Assembly: GCA_022749755.1 (NCBI GenBank)
Contig: CM040440.1
Span: forward strand, 3,867,769-3,931,768
Direction: 5' to 3'
Source: Azadirachta indica
Lineage: Eukaryota; Streptophyta; Magnoliopsida; Sapindales; Meliaceae
Length of the DNA stretch: 64,000 bases
Each line of letters begins with the position of its first letter. Within the stretch, counting starts at the first letter, position 1. The position numbers and the translations under genes are program-made. The notes under the pieces are model-generated. The model saw only the letters and a list, made by a program, of their open reading frames with translations, was not told where the DNA came from and ran no database searches. Shown here one piece after another: positions 11,461-22,350 of this stretch.

Positions 11461-11922
11461 GCCCCTCGTTAATAATTGATTGCTGTTTCTTTAAATTTTC
11501 GCTTTTCCGGCTTTAGGGACCTGAAATCTAAAGAATTCGTGAAATTTGTGATCTTCGCGTCTCTACTTGTTATGAAATGTCGATATTGGTGTTCGTGGCA
11601 AATTGAGCTGTAAGAGATTTGAACTTTTCAGCCTTTCAGAAGTTCTTGTTGAATCCGAGTTCATTAGGTTTTCCATTGGTCGTCGATAATTGCTATATTT
11701 TTTTTTTTGTTCTTAGCGAGTTCGAGTTGAATCTTTAAGTTTGTATTTAGGGTTTTGATGTTGTTGTGCAATTTGTGTTAGGGGTTTACTTCTTTCTTTA
11801 TAGTTCTCTGCAGCTGGATCAAGAAAGAATTAGCCAAAACTTTCTAATTTGACCTTGGTGGTGTGAAGAAAGTTGAAGGGGGACTTTGAATTTGGCGTTA
11901 GATTTTTGGCGGGAAAATTTGG

Positions 11923-14238
11923 ATGGCAGGGAGGAGGGAATTAGGGTTTCCCAAGACAAGTGCTATTAGCTTAAGGGAGCAATTGGCCAGAACTACTCTT
12001 CACAATGTGAGAGCACAAGGACACACATATGTGGATCTTCGTGAAGATGGCAAGCGTTTTATATTCTTTTGCACTTTGTGTCTTGCACCGTGTTATAGTG
12101 ATTCAGTGCTGTTTGACCATTTGAGGGGTAATCTTCACACCGAGAGGTTATCTGCTGCCAAGGTTACTCTATTGGGACCAAATCCGTGGCCTTTTAATGA
12201 TGGTGTTCTTTTCTTTGACAACTCCAGTAAGAAAGATAAACAATCAAATGATAAATGTGTTAGATTGTTGGAGTATCACAACAATGATAACAATCTTGCT
12301 ATTGTTAAGTATGGTGGAAATTCCAAAAACAATGGTAATGGTCATGAGGAGCTTGACGAAGTTCATTTGGATGGTGAAATTGGAACCAATGGGAATGGTT
12401 ATGCGAGGAATTGTGATAAGGTGATTCCAGGCGTTTTCCTTAAGGATGAAATTGTTGACCTGAAAGTGAAGTTCATTGGTCTAGGTCAAATTGCTGCAAG
12501 AATACTTGAGAAGGATGAAGGTTCCTCTGGGATTTCTAGAATATGGTGTGAATGGCTGGGAAAAAAGGGTCCTCATGATGAAGATTTAGTCAATATTCCA
12601 GATCATGATTTTGGAGTAGTTGTTTTTGTTTATAGTTATGAATTGGGTAGAAAGGGGCTGTTTGATGATGTGAAGTTATTGCTCTCGTCTAATCCTGCTG
12701 AAGAGTCGGAGAGTGGGGAGGGTAGTGGTAGAAAAAGAAAGAAATCTTTTTCTGACCCGGAGGACATCAGTGAGTCATTCAGTAATCAGTATGATTCATG
12801 CGGGGAAGATTCTTCAGCATCCAATAGCTCCACTTCAAGACTGCTGTTGGACCGATATGATGATCAGCTTCTTCACACGAGGTTTATATCGAACAAGGCT
12901 ATAAGGCGAGAGTTGAGACGACAACAGCGAATAGCAGCTGAAAGAATGTGCGATATCTGTCAACAGAAGATACTTCCAGAAAAAGATGTAGCAGCTCTAA
13001 TGAATATGAAGACCGGAAAACTTGCTTGCAGTAGTAGAAATTTGAATGGGGTATGAATTGCTAAGCATCCCAGCTGTGCTTCTCTTTGGCTATAGTTCCA
13101 TAGTTTATGTGTTTCAAATGCTTTATTTATGTACTTTATTGATCATTATAGTTTGATACTGTTGTTTGAATCCTGAAATTGGTGTTGATTTATTTGATAC
13201 AAAGCTAAAAAGTTAAATTTTTGCATCCGGGCTCTTTACTTGTAGGTATTCCATGTATTTCATATTTCCTGCCTCATACACTGGATACTTCTGTGTGAGT
13301 TCGAAATAAGGGCAAACCAGCTAGTGAGTCCAAAAGTGAAACGGAGGTCTAGGAGAAAAAATGGAACCAAGCGGGTTGAGGCTGGAAAGGGAGGAGAGAA
13401 TATGTTTACAAATCACATTTCTTCGGCATTCTGCCCAGAGTGCCAGGGTACTGGTGTCAACATTGATGGAGATGAGCTTGAGAAACCAACTATCTCTCTC
13501 TCTCAGGTTTGCATGATATGAAAATTCTCCCTCAATTTTTTTTTTTAAAATTTTTTATGATTCCATCAGTTCTTTAAGTTATTTATTATTTCAGTGTTTT
13601 TCCTTGTCTTTTGTTTTACTTAAATGTTAAAAATAATCAGTTGTATGGTATGTTTTCACTACAATCAGAGCTCTGTCTAATTTACTTCTTGGAAATCATC
13701 TTCAATAAAATGGAAATATATCATTTTTTCCCAGTGTGAACTGAAGGGAAAATATAAATTGTTTTCATATGCTGATGTGGAGGCTGCTGACCCTTATTGC
13801 AAGGGTTTTTATTTTCCTAGAGAGTTAATGAATATTATTTTTTAAGATAAATAGAGCCAAGTATGTTTTTGTTTTTCAAAATCATGGAAACATCCTTCTT
13901 TGATTACTTATGTCTTCTCTCTATTATTTCAGATGTTTAAATACAAGATTAAAGTGAGTGATGCCCATAGAGCTTGGATGAAGGATCCTGAAGTATTGCA
14001 GAACCGCTCAACGGGTTTTCATTTCCCTGCCCAATCTGAAGAAAAATTTCAGGTCTTTTAAGTTCTGCTTAGAACTAATTTTATCAACGAAAATTTGAAG
14101 TCATTAGTTTTTGCTTTTCTATATTTCAGAGTATTTCTTTCTTTAGTTTGTTGAAATTATTTTTGTTTCTTACAAAATTTTTGGTTGCAGGAAAAGGTTT
14201 CACCTCTAAAATTGCTCCATTTCTACAGTGCTGAGTAG
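11923..14238 (+). CDS. Plant zinc-finger protein: N-terminal C2H2 plus C-terminal RING-like cysteine/histidine cluster
   Basis: Four coding exons, all phase 0: 11923-13050, 13246-13506, 13933-14052 and 14191-14238, giving 518 residues. A single C2H2-type finger sits near the N-terminus (C50, C53, H66, H72, in FFCTLC..HLRGNLH). The middle is acidic and Asn/Gly-rich, then a Ser-rich, Lys/Arg patch follows (about residues 260-300). Near the exon 1/2 border come C343, C346, C369, H379/H382, C385 and H388, then a CPEC pair at C439/C442. This looks like a treble-clef or RING-like zinc site. The C-terminus (MFKYKIKVSDA.. to LLHFYSAE) reads like a conserved plant domain. I cannot name the family and infer nucleic-acid or protein binding only. 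The start is the first ATG after an in-frame stop. Confidence 0.75.
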
Positions 14239-16140
14239 TAGTATTCTCCAAGAAGTTTGCGTAGATGAGCTTCGCAATTTACTTTGGGTTTAGTTGTAGC
14301 ACGTAGAGTTTACTGTAAACAAGCAAGTTAATGTAACCTGTTGTACAGGTACCCATCATGCGGCTCATGAACCCCATGGACAGCATTTAAGAATTAAGAT
14401 AGAATAGGTTGCATTGGGGTGTTGTTTAACCTTTGTGGATAGCTGTATATATGTTATCTAACAGAGGTGCATACATCAGTGTACATTGCTGACATATGTC
14501 CGCACTGTAAATGAATTGTTGGTTAATATTATATTGACTTTTGAATAGTGAATGGCCTGTCTTTATTTATCTATTTATCTGCCTTTTCCTTTTCTTTAAT
14601 CAGGGTACTTTTTAACATCTTTTATGACCAATGGAAGTTGGACTACCTGGAAACTAATTGTGTGTTTGATATTTAGAAAGTTTTGATAGATTTTGTTTGG
14701 TAACCATGGTTAAGAATACAGTGATGAAAGCGTGATGATATACATATATATGGCTTTTGGAGGGCAAGGTTCTATATGTGCTTATGTAGTCCCCTCCCCT
14801 TCATTAACCATCACTCTTTAACGTATCTGATAGATGAAATTCATATATATATATATATATATATATATAATGAATGATTAATGATATATACATCTCAGTC
14901 TGTTTATATGGTAACGATTGTTTCCAAAAGTGGCGTGTCCTTAATTTCGAGTTGCCTTATTGTTAATTGGACAAAATAATAAGACTAGCCATTTCGAGCT
15001 GATGATAACTTCGTCGGGGCATAAAAATATTAAGATGCGAGTTAAGGACCGAGAGAGTAGCATTAACTCTTAGGTGTTGCATTCTATTTTCCCCACTTCT
15101 GTTTGATATATAATGTACATGCGTAGTATTTTGTATTGTTCTTCCTTTACAGAGATCCAAAACGTAAGTTTAAGTAGGACATATTTAGTTGTGTATATCA
15201 GTCGGCAACAGGAATTGCAGCTACCCCTTGGAATATCATTCATGTGTGAAACGCGTCTAATACAAATAATAGAAACTAGCTTAGCTCTCTTAGGCGGCTG
15301 AACCTGTCAAAAACCATGTTTGTCGCCAGCATGATCGATCAGATAATCCAAATTAACCAAACTAGCTTTTTGCTTATTCCGCAGGTAGGAGTTTTAAGCT
15401 TGTCGATTTTAAATACTGAGACAGACATTTACATTAATGCCAATTAGGCCGAGAATTAATCTACCCCTTAAAATTGTATAACAAAACCTAGTGATACAAT
15501 TTTTAAAAGGTAACCCAAGAGAGCTAGTGTAGCAAAGCTTTAAGCTAGCTAAGCTAATTTAAGGCGCGTATAAGTGCTTTTCAACTCAATTCAAGTCAGT
15601 AGTTTAATTAATGTCCTCCCAAGCCAAGTTAGATGTGACCCCCTACCTATTTTTCAGAAGTAAACCTGAACTCCCATATATTAATCAATTAATTAATAAT
15701 GCAACTTTTAGCTAGCTAGCTGGCTGGCTATGTTGCAAATGCAAATGTGTCTTGAGTACTAGATTAGCTATCTATCTATCTATCTATCTATATATATATA
15801 TATATATATATATATAGCCGGCTCAATGAAATTCATTTTGCATGTATATTATATTTAAGCTGACAAATATATGGATAATCACCACATGCAATTGCATATA
15901 TATGAGCCGGCAATTGATGATATGCAACAAAAAATCTATCTGTAACAAAATCCCAGTTGACAAAGGCAGCCGGCCGGCCCACCTATCTATCTTATAATGC
16001 ATACCCAACCACAGCAGCTCGTTTTTCACAGCACGCGCACACACACACACACCATATATATATACAGATACATATATGTATATGTATTAGAGTATAGTGT
16101 AGAAAACCTCAGTAGTCCTCCTCCAGCTGAGTTGAAAGAA
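14239..16140. other. Intergenic with microsatellites; promoter of the IDA-like gene at its right end
   Basis: No gene is seen. It contains (AT)n at 14843-14869, a compound (TATC)n(TA)n at about 15769-15816, and a GCTAGCTAGCTGGCTGGCT run near 15712. A (CA)n at about 16036-16052 is followed by a CATATATATATA stretch (16053-16064) that may serve as the TATA region for the gene at 16141. Confidence 0.6.
15769..15816. repeat. Compound microsatellite (TATC)n(TA)n
   Basis: About five TATC units pass directly into about thirteen TA units. It is likely length-polymorphic. Confidence 0.9.
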
Positions 16141-16365
16141 ATGGCGAACTCATCATCATCAAAGCAATGCAAGAATTGGAAGTTGATGCAATTCCTTCTT
16201 GTGGTTGCAGTTGTTGTGCTGATGGGAGTTTCTCAGACGTCTGAGGCTCCGTCTCGGATATTGGTTTCAGGATACAGGGCTGAGACGACCTTTCCAACCC
16301 TTACAACAATGCTTCCCAAAGGTCAGCCCGTCCCACCATCTGGACCCAGCCCCGACATTAATTAA
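16141..16365 (+). CDS. IDA-like (IDL/PIP-type) secreted signalling peptide precursor
   Basis: A single-exon ORF of 74 residues. An N-terminal signal peptide is clear: a basic region with KNWK, then the hydrophobic core LMQFLLVVAVVVLMGV, with likely cleavage after SQTSEA. A variable stretch leads to the C-terminal motif LPKGQPVPPSGPSPDIN at the very end of the ORF. This closely matches the EPIP box of INFLORESCENCE DEFICIENT IN ABSCISSION and IDA-like peptides (PKGxPxPPSxPSxxxN), which HAESA-type receptor kinases perceive to control cell separation and stress or root responses. The Pro residues likely to be hydroxylated and the final Asn are kept. The basic pair usually before the final residues is replaced by Pro-Asp, which is atypical and may alter processing or receptor choice. 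Confidence 0.8.
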   Translation: MANSSSSKQCKNWKLMQFLLVVAVVVLMGVSQTSEAPSRILVSGYRAETTFPTLTTMLPKGQPVPPSGPSPDIN

Positions 16366-17457
16366 TTAATTAATTAAAACTAATTACTCATCATACTAGC
16401 TTATATGGCATCCGTGTGTTTACTTCTTTATTTTTATTTTCATTTGTTACATTTATTTATTTTATTAAGAGTGGAAATTGTATGTTGTATCCACATCTTC
16501 ATATTAAAGTTAAGTTACAGCGGTGTGTATATCCACAGTATTATTAAGTACCTTTCTTTTGGCCACTACCTATCAAAATTTCAGTCTTGTCGATTGTTAC
16601 CAATTCATTCTATCCAAACCGAAACAGAAAAATACAAATAGAATATCTAATACATATATAATATGTATCACGATTGATATTATTAATTAATTCTTAAATA
16701 ATTTAAGCATCAGAAACATTTATTAAATAAACTTACCATTTATTTATTGCTTACAACAGTGTAAGATGTTTGCTCTCATACATATTAAAGGGACACTTAC
16801 CCTCAAATTAAAGGAAATTTTTTCCAATTGTAAACTCGGCATCAAAGCACCAGGTTAAAGTTCTAGTGGCAGGTCCAATATCTAAATAGAATGGTAAGTT
16901 TATTAATCAATATAATAATAATAAAAAAAAAAATGAGAAATTGAAAATATTAGGTCATATTCTTACTAAACTATACATTCTAATTTTCCCTCAAAATTAA
17001 TTTTACTATAATCCAAGATTTTGGATACACCTGTCTTCGATCATAGTATTACAACTTTAAGATTAAATTATTAAACGGAATACTCAACTTTTTTTTCTAG
17101 TGATCCGATTAAATTGATAATTTTCTTTTTTACAATGGAAAATATTTTTACAAAATAGTATAAGAGGTCGGATTTAAATCTCCCTCTTATTGGAATAAAA
17201 GAGAGGTATATTTTAAATTTATTTAATATTTTTAATTTTATATGTAATAATTATGCAATAATTGGATTTAAAGAAAAAAAAAAAGAAAGAGGATAAAGAA
17301 AAAAGATTCTGCGAAAACCAATATTATAATCTTACACCGAGGGTGAGAAATCCAAACGATAAATAAATAAAATAAAATAAAACTCTCGGCTGCCTCCGTG
17401 GGTCTACGGAAAGATTAAACAGCAATAATTGAGGGGCGGGGAGGAAGAGTAGATAAA
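16366..17457. other. Intergenic, AT-rich
   Basis: This contains the 3' flank of the IDA-like gene, which opens with a (TTAA)n run at 16360-16376, and the promoter of the first PPR gene. An open frame at 16405-16641 is hydrophobic low-complexity read-through of AT-rich DNA. I do not call it a gene. Confidence 0.5.
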
Positions 17458-19331
17458 ATGAAGCTAAATTTCTCGCCCAAATTCTTGCCATTCCTGCAAC
17501 AAAACCATCAATACTGTTCTGGAGCTTTTGCTTCTCTGTTCTCCGCTAAAACCCGGGTCCCATCTTCTTCAAATAACTCTCTTTTCGACCGGATTCAAAT
17601 CGTTCGAGACCCCAGGACCTCTGTAGTACCAGTACTCGAGCAATGGGTCTGTGAAGGAAGAACAGTTGATAAACGACAACTTCAGTACCTTGTTCGAACC
17701 ATGAAAGACTTTAAACGCTTCAATCACGCTCTTCAGGTCCTCCTTTACTTGTTCATTTCCTTTTAGAATCAATTTCTTTATTTGCCTGAATCATGCTGGT
17801 GGTTCAAGTTTATGTTTTATGTGAGTTATTTATTCGATATTGGCGTTTACACTTTACTCTTGACAATGATTTGATCCAACTCCATGTAGCTCAGGCATCA
17901 ATTTTTTGCGAAAGGCACCTTATAGAGGGTTATCATAATTGAATGTTTGAACTGTTCTGCCACGCCTTTTTGTGTTATTTGCTGATGCCCGACTATGCAA
18001 ATGGATAAACTAGATAAAGACATAAAGCGTGCCTAGTAACGGTGCAACTGGTTATGCTGTTTGTCAGTTCATAACCTTTCTATTCTTTGTGTTATGCTAT
18101 ACAGATATCTCAGTGGATGACTGATCGTCGGTATCTTTCATTATCATCTAGTGACATTGCTCTTAGGTTAGATTTGATTCATAGAGTTCATGGTATAGAG
18201 CAGGCAGAAAATTACTTCAATAATGTTTCAAATTATTTGAAAACATTTAATGTATATGGCACTCTTCTCAGTTGCTATGCGCGAGAAAAATATGTAGAAA
18301 AAGCAGAAGCCACTATGCAGAAAATGAGGGAATTGGATTTGGCAACATCATCTTTTCCTTACAACATTTTGATCAAACTCTACATTGAGACAGGAGGTTT
18401 TGATAAAATAAAGAATATAGTCCAAGAGATGGAACAGAATGGGATTCCTCAAGATAAGTACACAATAAAGAACCAAATGGCTGCTCATATTGCAACATCT
18501 GACATCTCTGGAATGGAAAGGGCCTTGAATTTAGCAGAGAATCGTAATGTTGTTGATTGGAAAGTGTATTCAATGATGGCTAGTGGGTATTTGAAACTTG
18601 GTTCAATTGAAAAGGCTTTGGCAATGCTGAAGAAAATGGAAGGAATGATTCCCTATCAAAAAACTAACCTGGCATTTGAAGTACTTATTACTCTCTATGC
18701 AAGCACTGGGAAGAAGGATGAACTTTACCGAGTTTGGAACGCATACAAGCCATCAGAGGAACAAATTAACGGACCATATGCTAGCATGATAACATCTCTT
18801 ATGAAGCTGGATGATCTTGAGGGGGCTGAGAAGGTCTTTGAGGAGTGGGAGTCTCGGTGCACCATTTATGACTTTCGAGTACTGAATAGGCTTCTTGTTG
18901 CGTACTGCAGAAATGGTCTTTTTGAAAAGGCTGAAGCTTCTGCAAACAAGGCTGCGCACAGGAGAACTCCTTACGCCAGCACATGGAACATTCTAGCTGT
19001 AGGGTATAGGGAGCATAATCAAATGCCCAAGGCAGTTGAGATGTTGAAAAACGCAATATCAGTTGGAAGACAAGGGTGGTGGCCACAGCCCATTACTTTG
19101 GATGCCTGCCTGGATTACTTGGAAAGGCAAGGAGATGTCAGTGAAATGGAGGATATGATGGGATTATTAAAGAAGTTGGGTCCTTTGAACAGAGATATTT
19201 ATCACAGATGGCTTAGGACTTGTGTCGCAGCCGGAGGCTCAGTTTCTGAGGTTATTGATCAGATGAAAATGGATGGCTGTTCTGCTGATGAAGAAACACA
19301 AGAGATCCTTGAAACTAGGCCAAGTTTATAG
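17458..19331 (+). CDS. P-class pentatricopeptide repeat protein, organelle-targeted (tandem copy 1)
   Basis: Two exons, 17458-17736 and 18105-19331, phase 0, giving 501 residues. The N-terminus is Phe/Gln/Ser-rich and nearly free of acidic residues, like a mitochondrial presequence. A conserved lead-in follows (VVPVLEQWVCEGRTVDK), then a long run of 35-residue helical repeats, for example VYGTLLSCYAREKYVEKAEA and PYNILIKLYIETGGFDKIKN. There is no E or DYW domain. P-class PPR proteins bind organellar RNA sequence-specifically and act in its stability, splicing or translation. The closest family I know is the Arabidopsis At2g20710-like group of small mitochondrial PPRs. The neighbour at 20223 is a paralogue with its intron at the identical codon. 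The frame is intact. Confidence 0.9.
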
Positions 19332-20222
19332 CCTTCTGGAATTGTCTCCATGAGTGAGATTTACAGCTTGCTTATTTTTGTGGATCTAACATGTTAGTAT
19401 AGGTCAAGAGTTCTGAAGTAAGGCTTATGTATGAGCTCGGTGAATAGAAGATGTCATCTTCTTTTCTTTTTTTAGCAGCTGAATCACGTATGGAAGTGTT
19501 CGTTCTGAGAAGCCATTAGCATAACATTTATGACAGAGACCATATTGAATTAAGCATAGTAAAAATTTAAATTCTCAGCATGAGTTGAACACCAGATCGA
19601 AACCAAGCATTCTGCAAGCTAATTTAATTTTTTTCTTCATTCTTAACCATAACATTTATAACTTATGTTGTATTAGTTTTTTATTCAACCAGTAAGGTGT
19701 CTTGAGTATAGACATGCAATGAAATCAACCACCAAACATTTTTAGTGCATTTTATTGCCAACTTCAGCCAACCCTATACATAATTAAAAATCTGTTTATC
19801 CTTGGTTTTTTAACCGCAACCAGCTACCAACTAAATGAAATAATTGAGACTCCCGAGTGAACTACTTCGAACTTAAAAAGTTCACGACCCAACCTGCAAC
19901 CGTGGGCTTTACAAACGAGCTCGTAACCTCTTTTTTTTTTTTTTCTTTAAATTCAAATAATTTTATTTAAATAATTAAGTGCGATTTATTTTTTTAGCTA
20001 AAAACATGAATTTGAATAATCAAATAGATAAATAAATTAAATATTTATATTTATTAATAATATCTTTTAAGTTAATAATTTAATACATTAATTTTAAATT
20101 TGATAGATTTCTTGCGGAAAAACAAACCCGGTCTAACTCGAAAACCCTTCTTAAAACCTCGTACTTTTTCGCCTTAGCCACCTAAAAATTCTCTCTTTCA
20201 GTTATTGATTTCCCCTCTGAAC
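19332..20222. other. Spacer between the tandem PPR genes
   Basis: The left part is the 3' flank of copy 1 and the right part the promoter of copy 2. A T run (about 19930-19944) and AT-rich sequence are present. No further exon is seen. Confidence 0.5.
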
Positions 20223-22350
20223 ATGAAAGACCTTTTACGAGCAAATTCATGGTGCCGTTTTTGCATTTCTAGGGTTTTAAATTACTGGGTTCGTTTCCAC
20301 TCCTCTGAGGCCGTACCCACCCCGCCATTGCAACCAAATGACCCTCTTTTTCGTAGGATATCAAGGGCTGGACACCCGGAGATTTCGATGGCAGCAGTGC
20401 TCGATCGGTGGCTTGAAGAAGGAAGAGACGTGAAACAGTCTGAACTCCACCGTATTATCAAAAAGCTTCGCAGTTACCGCCGCTTTCGCCACGCTCTCCA
20501 GGTTAGTTTTCATTTGGTAAGCCGTAAGCAACATGTGCTATCCAACGATGAATGCTTATTGACTTGATAATTTCTCTTCGATTATTAGCACCCATATTTC
20601 TATGTCTTGTAGACCACAATTTCAGTTCATTAAAGTTTTCTGATGTTTTTCTGTTCAATGTTAAACTTTCTAAGTCAGTAGTATTTGTTATTGAAATTTG
20701 TTTCCACTAAGAACATATACTATTTTATTTGATTTATACAATTTATACTGCATTAGAGAGTATTTTTGTATTCCTAGCAGCAACTTTCTATCTATTTTAT
20801 TGAAAGTGGAAAATGGATCAAAGTTTTTTATGGGATCACAAAACCACTTTTGAGTGTTTTCTTGGGAGAATCACTTAAAAAGAAACCTTTTCGTTTAGAA
20901 AAAATAAAATGTACTTTTGGAGAAGCACTTAAGAAATGCTTTTCTGAAAAACAGTGACTAAAAAGAGCCTTTCGCAGATGTTCTCCAAAATGTGCCCGAA
21001 GTTGTCAAGTTATGAGTTGCGATGGTAGAAAAATCATGTTTGATTATAGAATGTGATTTCAAATTGCTTAAACGATCATTACCCTGAAATTTCTCTCTCA
21101 ATTTAAGTCAGGTGTCAATGTGGATGACCGACCAAAGGAATCATAACCTATCACCTGGAGATATTGCAATTCGGCTGGATTTAACCTCAAAAGTTTATGG
21201 CCTAGAGCAAGCAGAGAAGTATTTTAATAGTATTCCTGAAGATTTAAGAGTCTTCCAGGTTTATGGTGCTCTTTTAAACTGCTATGCACAGAATAAATCC
21301 TTGGAAAAAGCAGAGGCCATGATGGAAAAGATGAGGGATTTAGGGTCTGCAAACTCATCACTGTCATACAATGCATTGCTGAACCTCTATTTACAGCTTG
21401 GGAAATATGAGAAACTAAACACTGTAATTGAAGAGATGGAAGAAAAGGGCATCATTTGCGACGAATTCACATACAACATTCGCTTGAATGCTTATGGTGC
21501 TACTTCCAACTTTGAGGGAATGGAGAAACTTCTAAAGAAGATTGAGGTTGATCCTCATGTCAAAGTGGATTGGCATGCTTATATTGTTGCAGCAAATTGG
21601 TACTTGAAAACTGGCTTGACTGAAAAATGCTTGGTAATGCTGAAGAGATCAGAGCAACTAATTAGTGGTAAAACGAGACGTCGTGCTTATGAGATTTTCC
21701 TCACTCTATATGCTGCTGCTGGAAAGAGTGATGAAGTGTATCGCATATGGAATTTGTATAAAAATTTGGGGAAAGCCCTTAACTCAGGCTATTTATGTAT
21801 AATAAGCTCATTGATGAAGTTAAATGACGTTGATGGTGCTGAGAAGATCTTGGAGGAGTGGGAAAATGAACATTCAGTTTATGATTTTAGGGTGCCAAAT
21901 TGTATGATCAGCGCTTATTGCCGCAAGGGTCTGTTGGAAAAAGCTGATGCATATGTAAACAGGCTTATTGAGAGTGGGAAGGAGCCTGGAGCAACCACAT
22001 GGGATCGTCTGGCAACTGGATACTATGTTAATGGTAAGATGGAAAAATCAGCAGAGACATTGAAGAGAGCAATACTGGCGAGTCGACCAGGATGGATGCC
22101 TAACCGTCTTACTTTTGCAGCATGTCTCGAGTATTTAAGAAGACAAGGAAATGTGGAAGCGGCGGAGGAGCTTTTAGAGTTATTTAGAGAACGTGGTCAT
22201 TCTCTGACAGACATTTATGATAAATTAGGAAGCAGTATTAGCAATGAAATGCTAGGCTTTAAAGCCCTTGATCAGATGGAAAGAGAAGAACAGATTGTTA
22301 CTGGGGAAACACACAAATTCGTTGAGTTTAAGGATGAGGGCAGCAGCTGA
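20223..22350 (+). CDS. P-class pentatricopeptide repeat protein, organelle-targeted (tandem copy 2)
   Basis: Two exons, 20223-20501 and 21112-22350, phase 0, giving 505 residues. The first exon is exactly 93 codons, as in copy 1, and ends in the same FRHALQ/FNHALQ context. The second exon resumes with SMWMTDQ (copy 1: SQWMTDR). The basic N-terminus suggests a mitochondrial presequence. PPR motifs run to about residue 480, with no E or DYW domain. Compared with copy 1, the repeats align throughout but are well diverged, including at the variable helix positions that set RNA specificity, so the two probably serve different RNA targets. I chose the first ATG (20223); the frame is open a few codons further upstream without an ATG. 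Confidence 0.9.
20815..20995. repeat. Possible MITE remnant in the intron of PPR copy 2
   Basis: The stretch contains ACCACTTTTGAGTG, AGAAGCACTTAAGAAATGCTTTTCTG and TTCTCCAAAA words in partly inverted arrangement. Such AAGTGCTTTT/AAAAGCACTT words are typical of abundant hAT-like plant MITEs. Boundaries and target-site duplication are not clear. Confidence 0.3.

Noticed and set aside
15325..15336. GCCAGCATGATC, a 12-base match to the core of plant miR167
   Set aside because: The rest of the 21-base miR167 does not match, and no complementary arm (GATCATGCTGGC-like) lies within 200 bases, so no hairpin is supported.
16405..16641. 78-codon frame downstream of the IDA-like gene
   Set aside because: It is hydrophobic read-through of AT-rich 3' flank and lacks a plausible leader or homology.
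18373..19086. Minus-strand frames of 66-95 codons opposite the first PPR gene
   Set aside because: They are antisense shadows of a well-supported coding exon.
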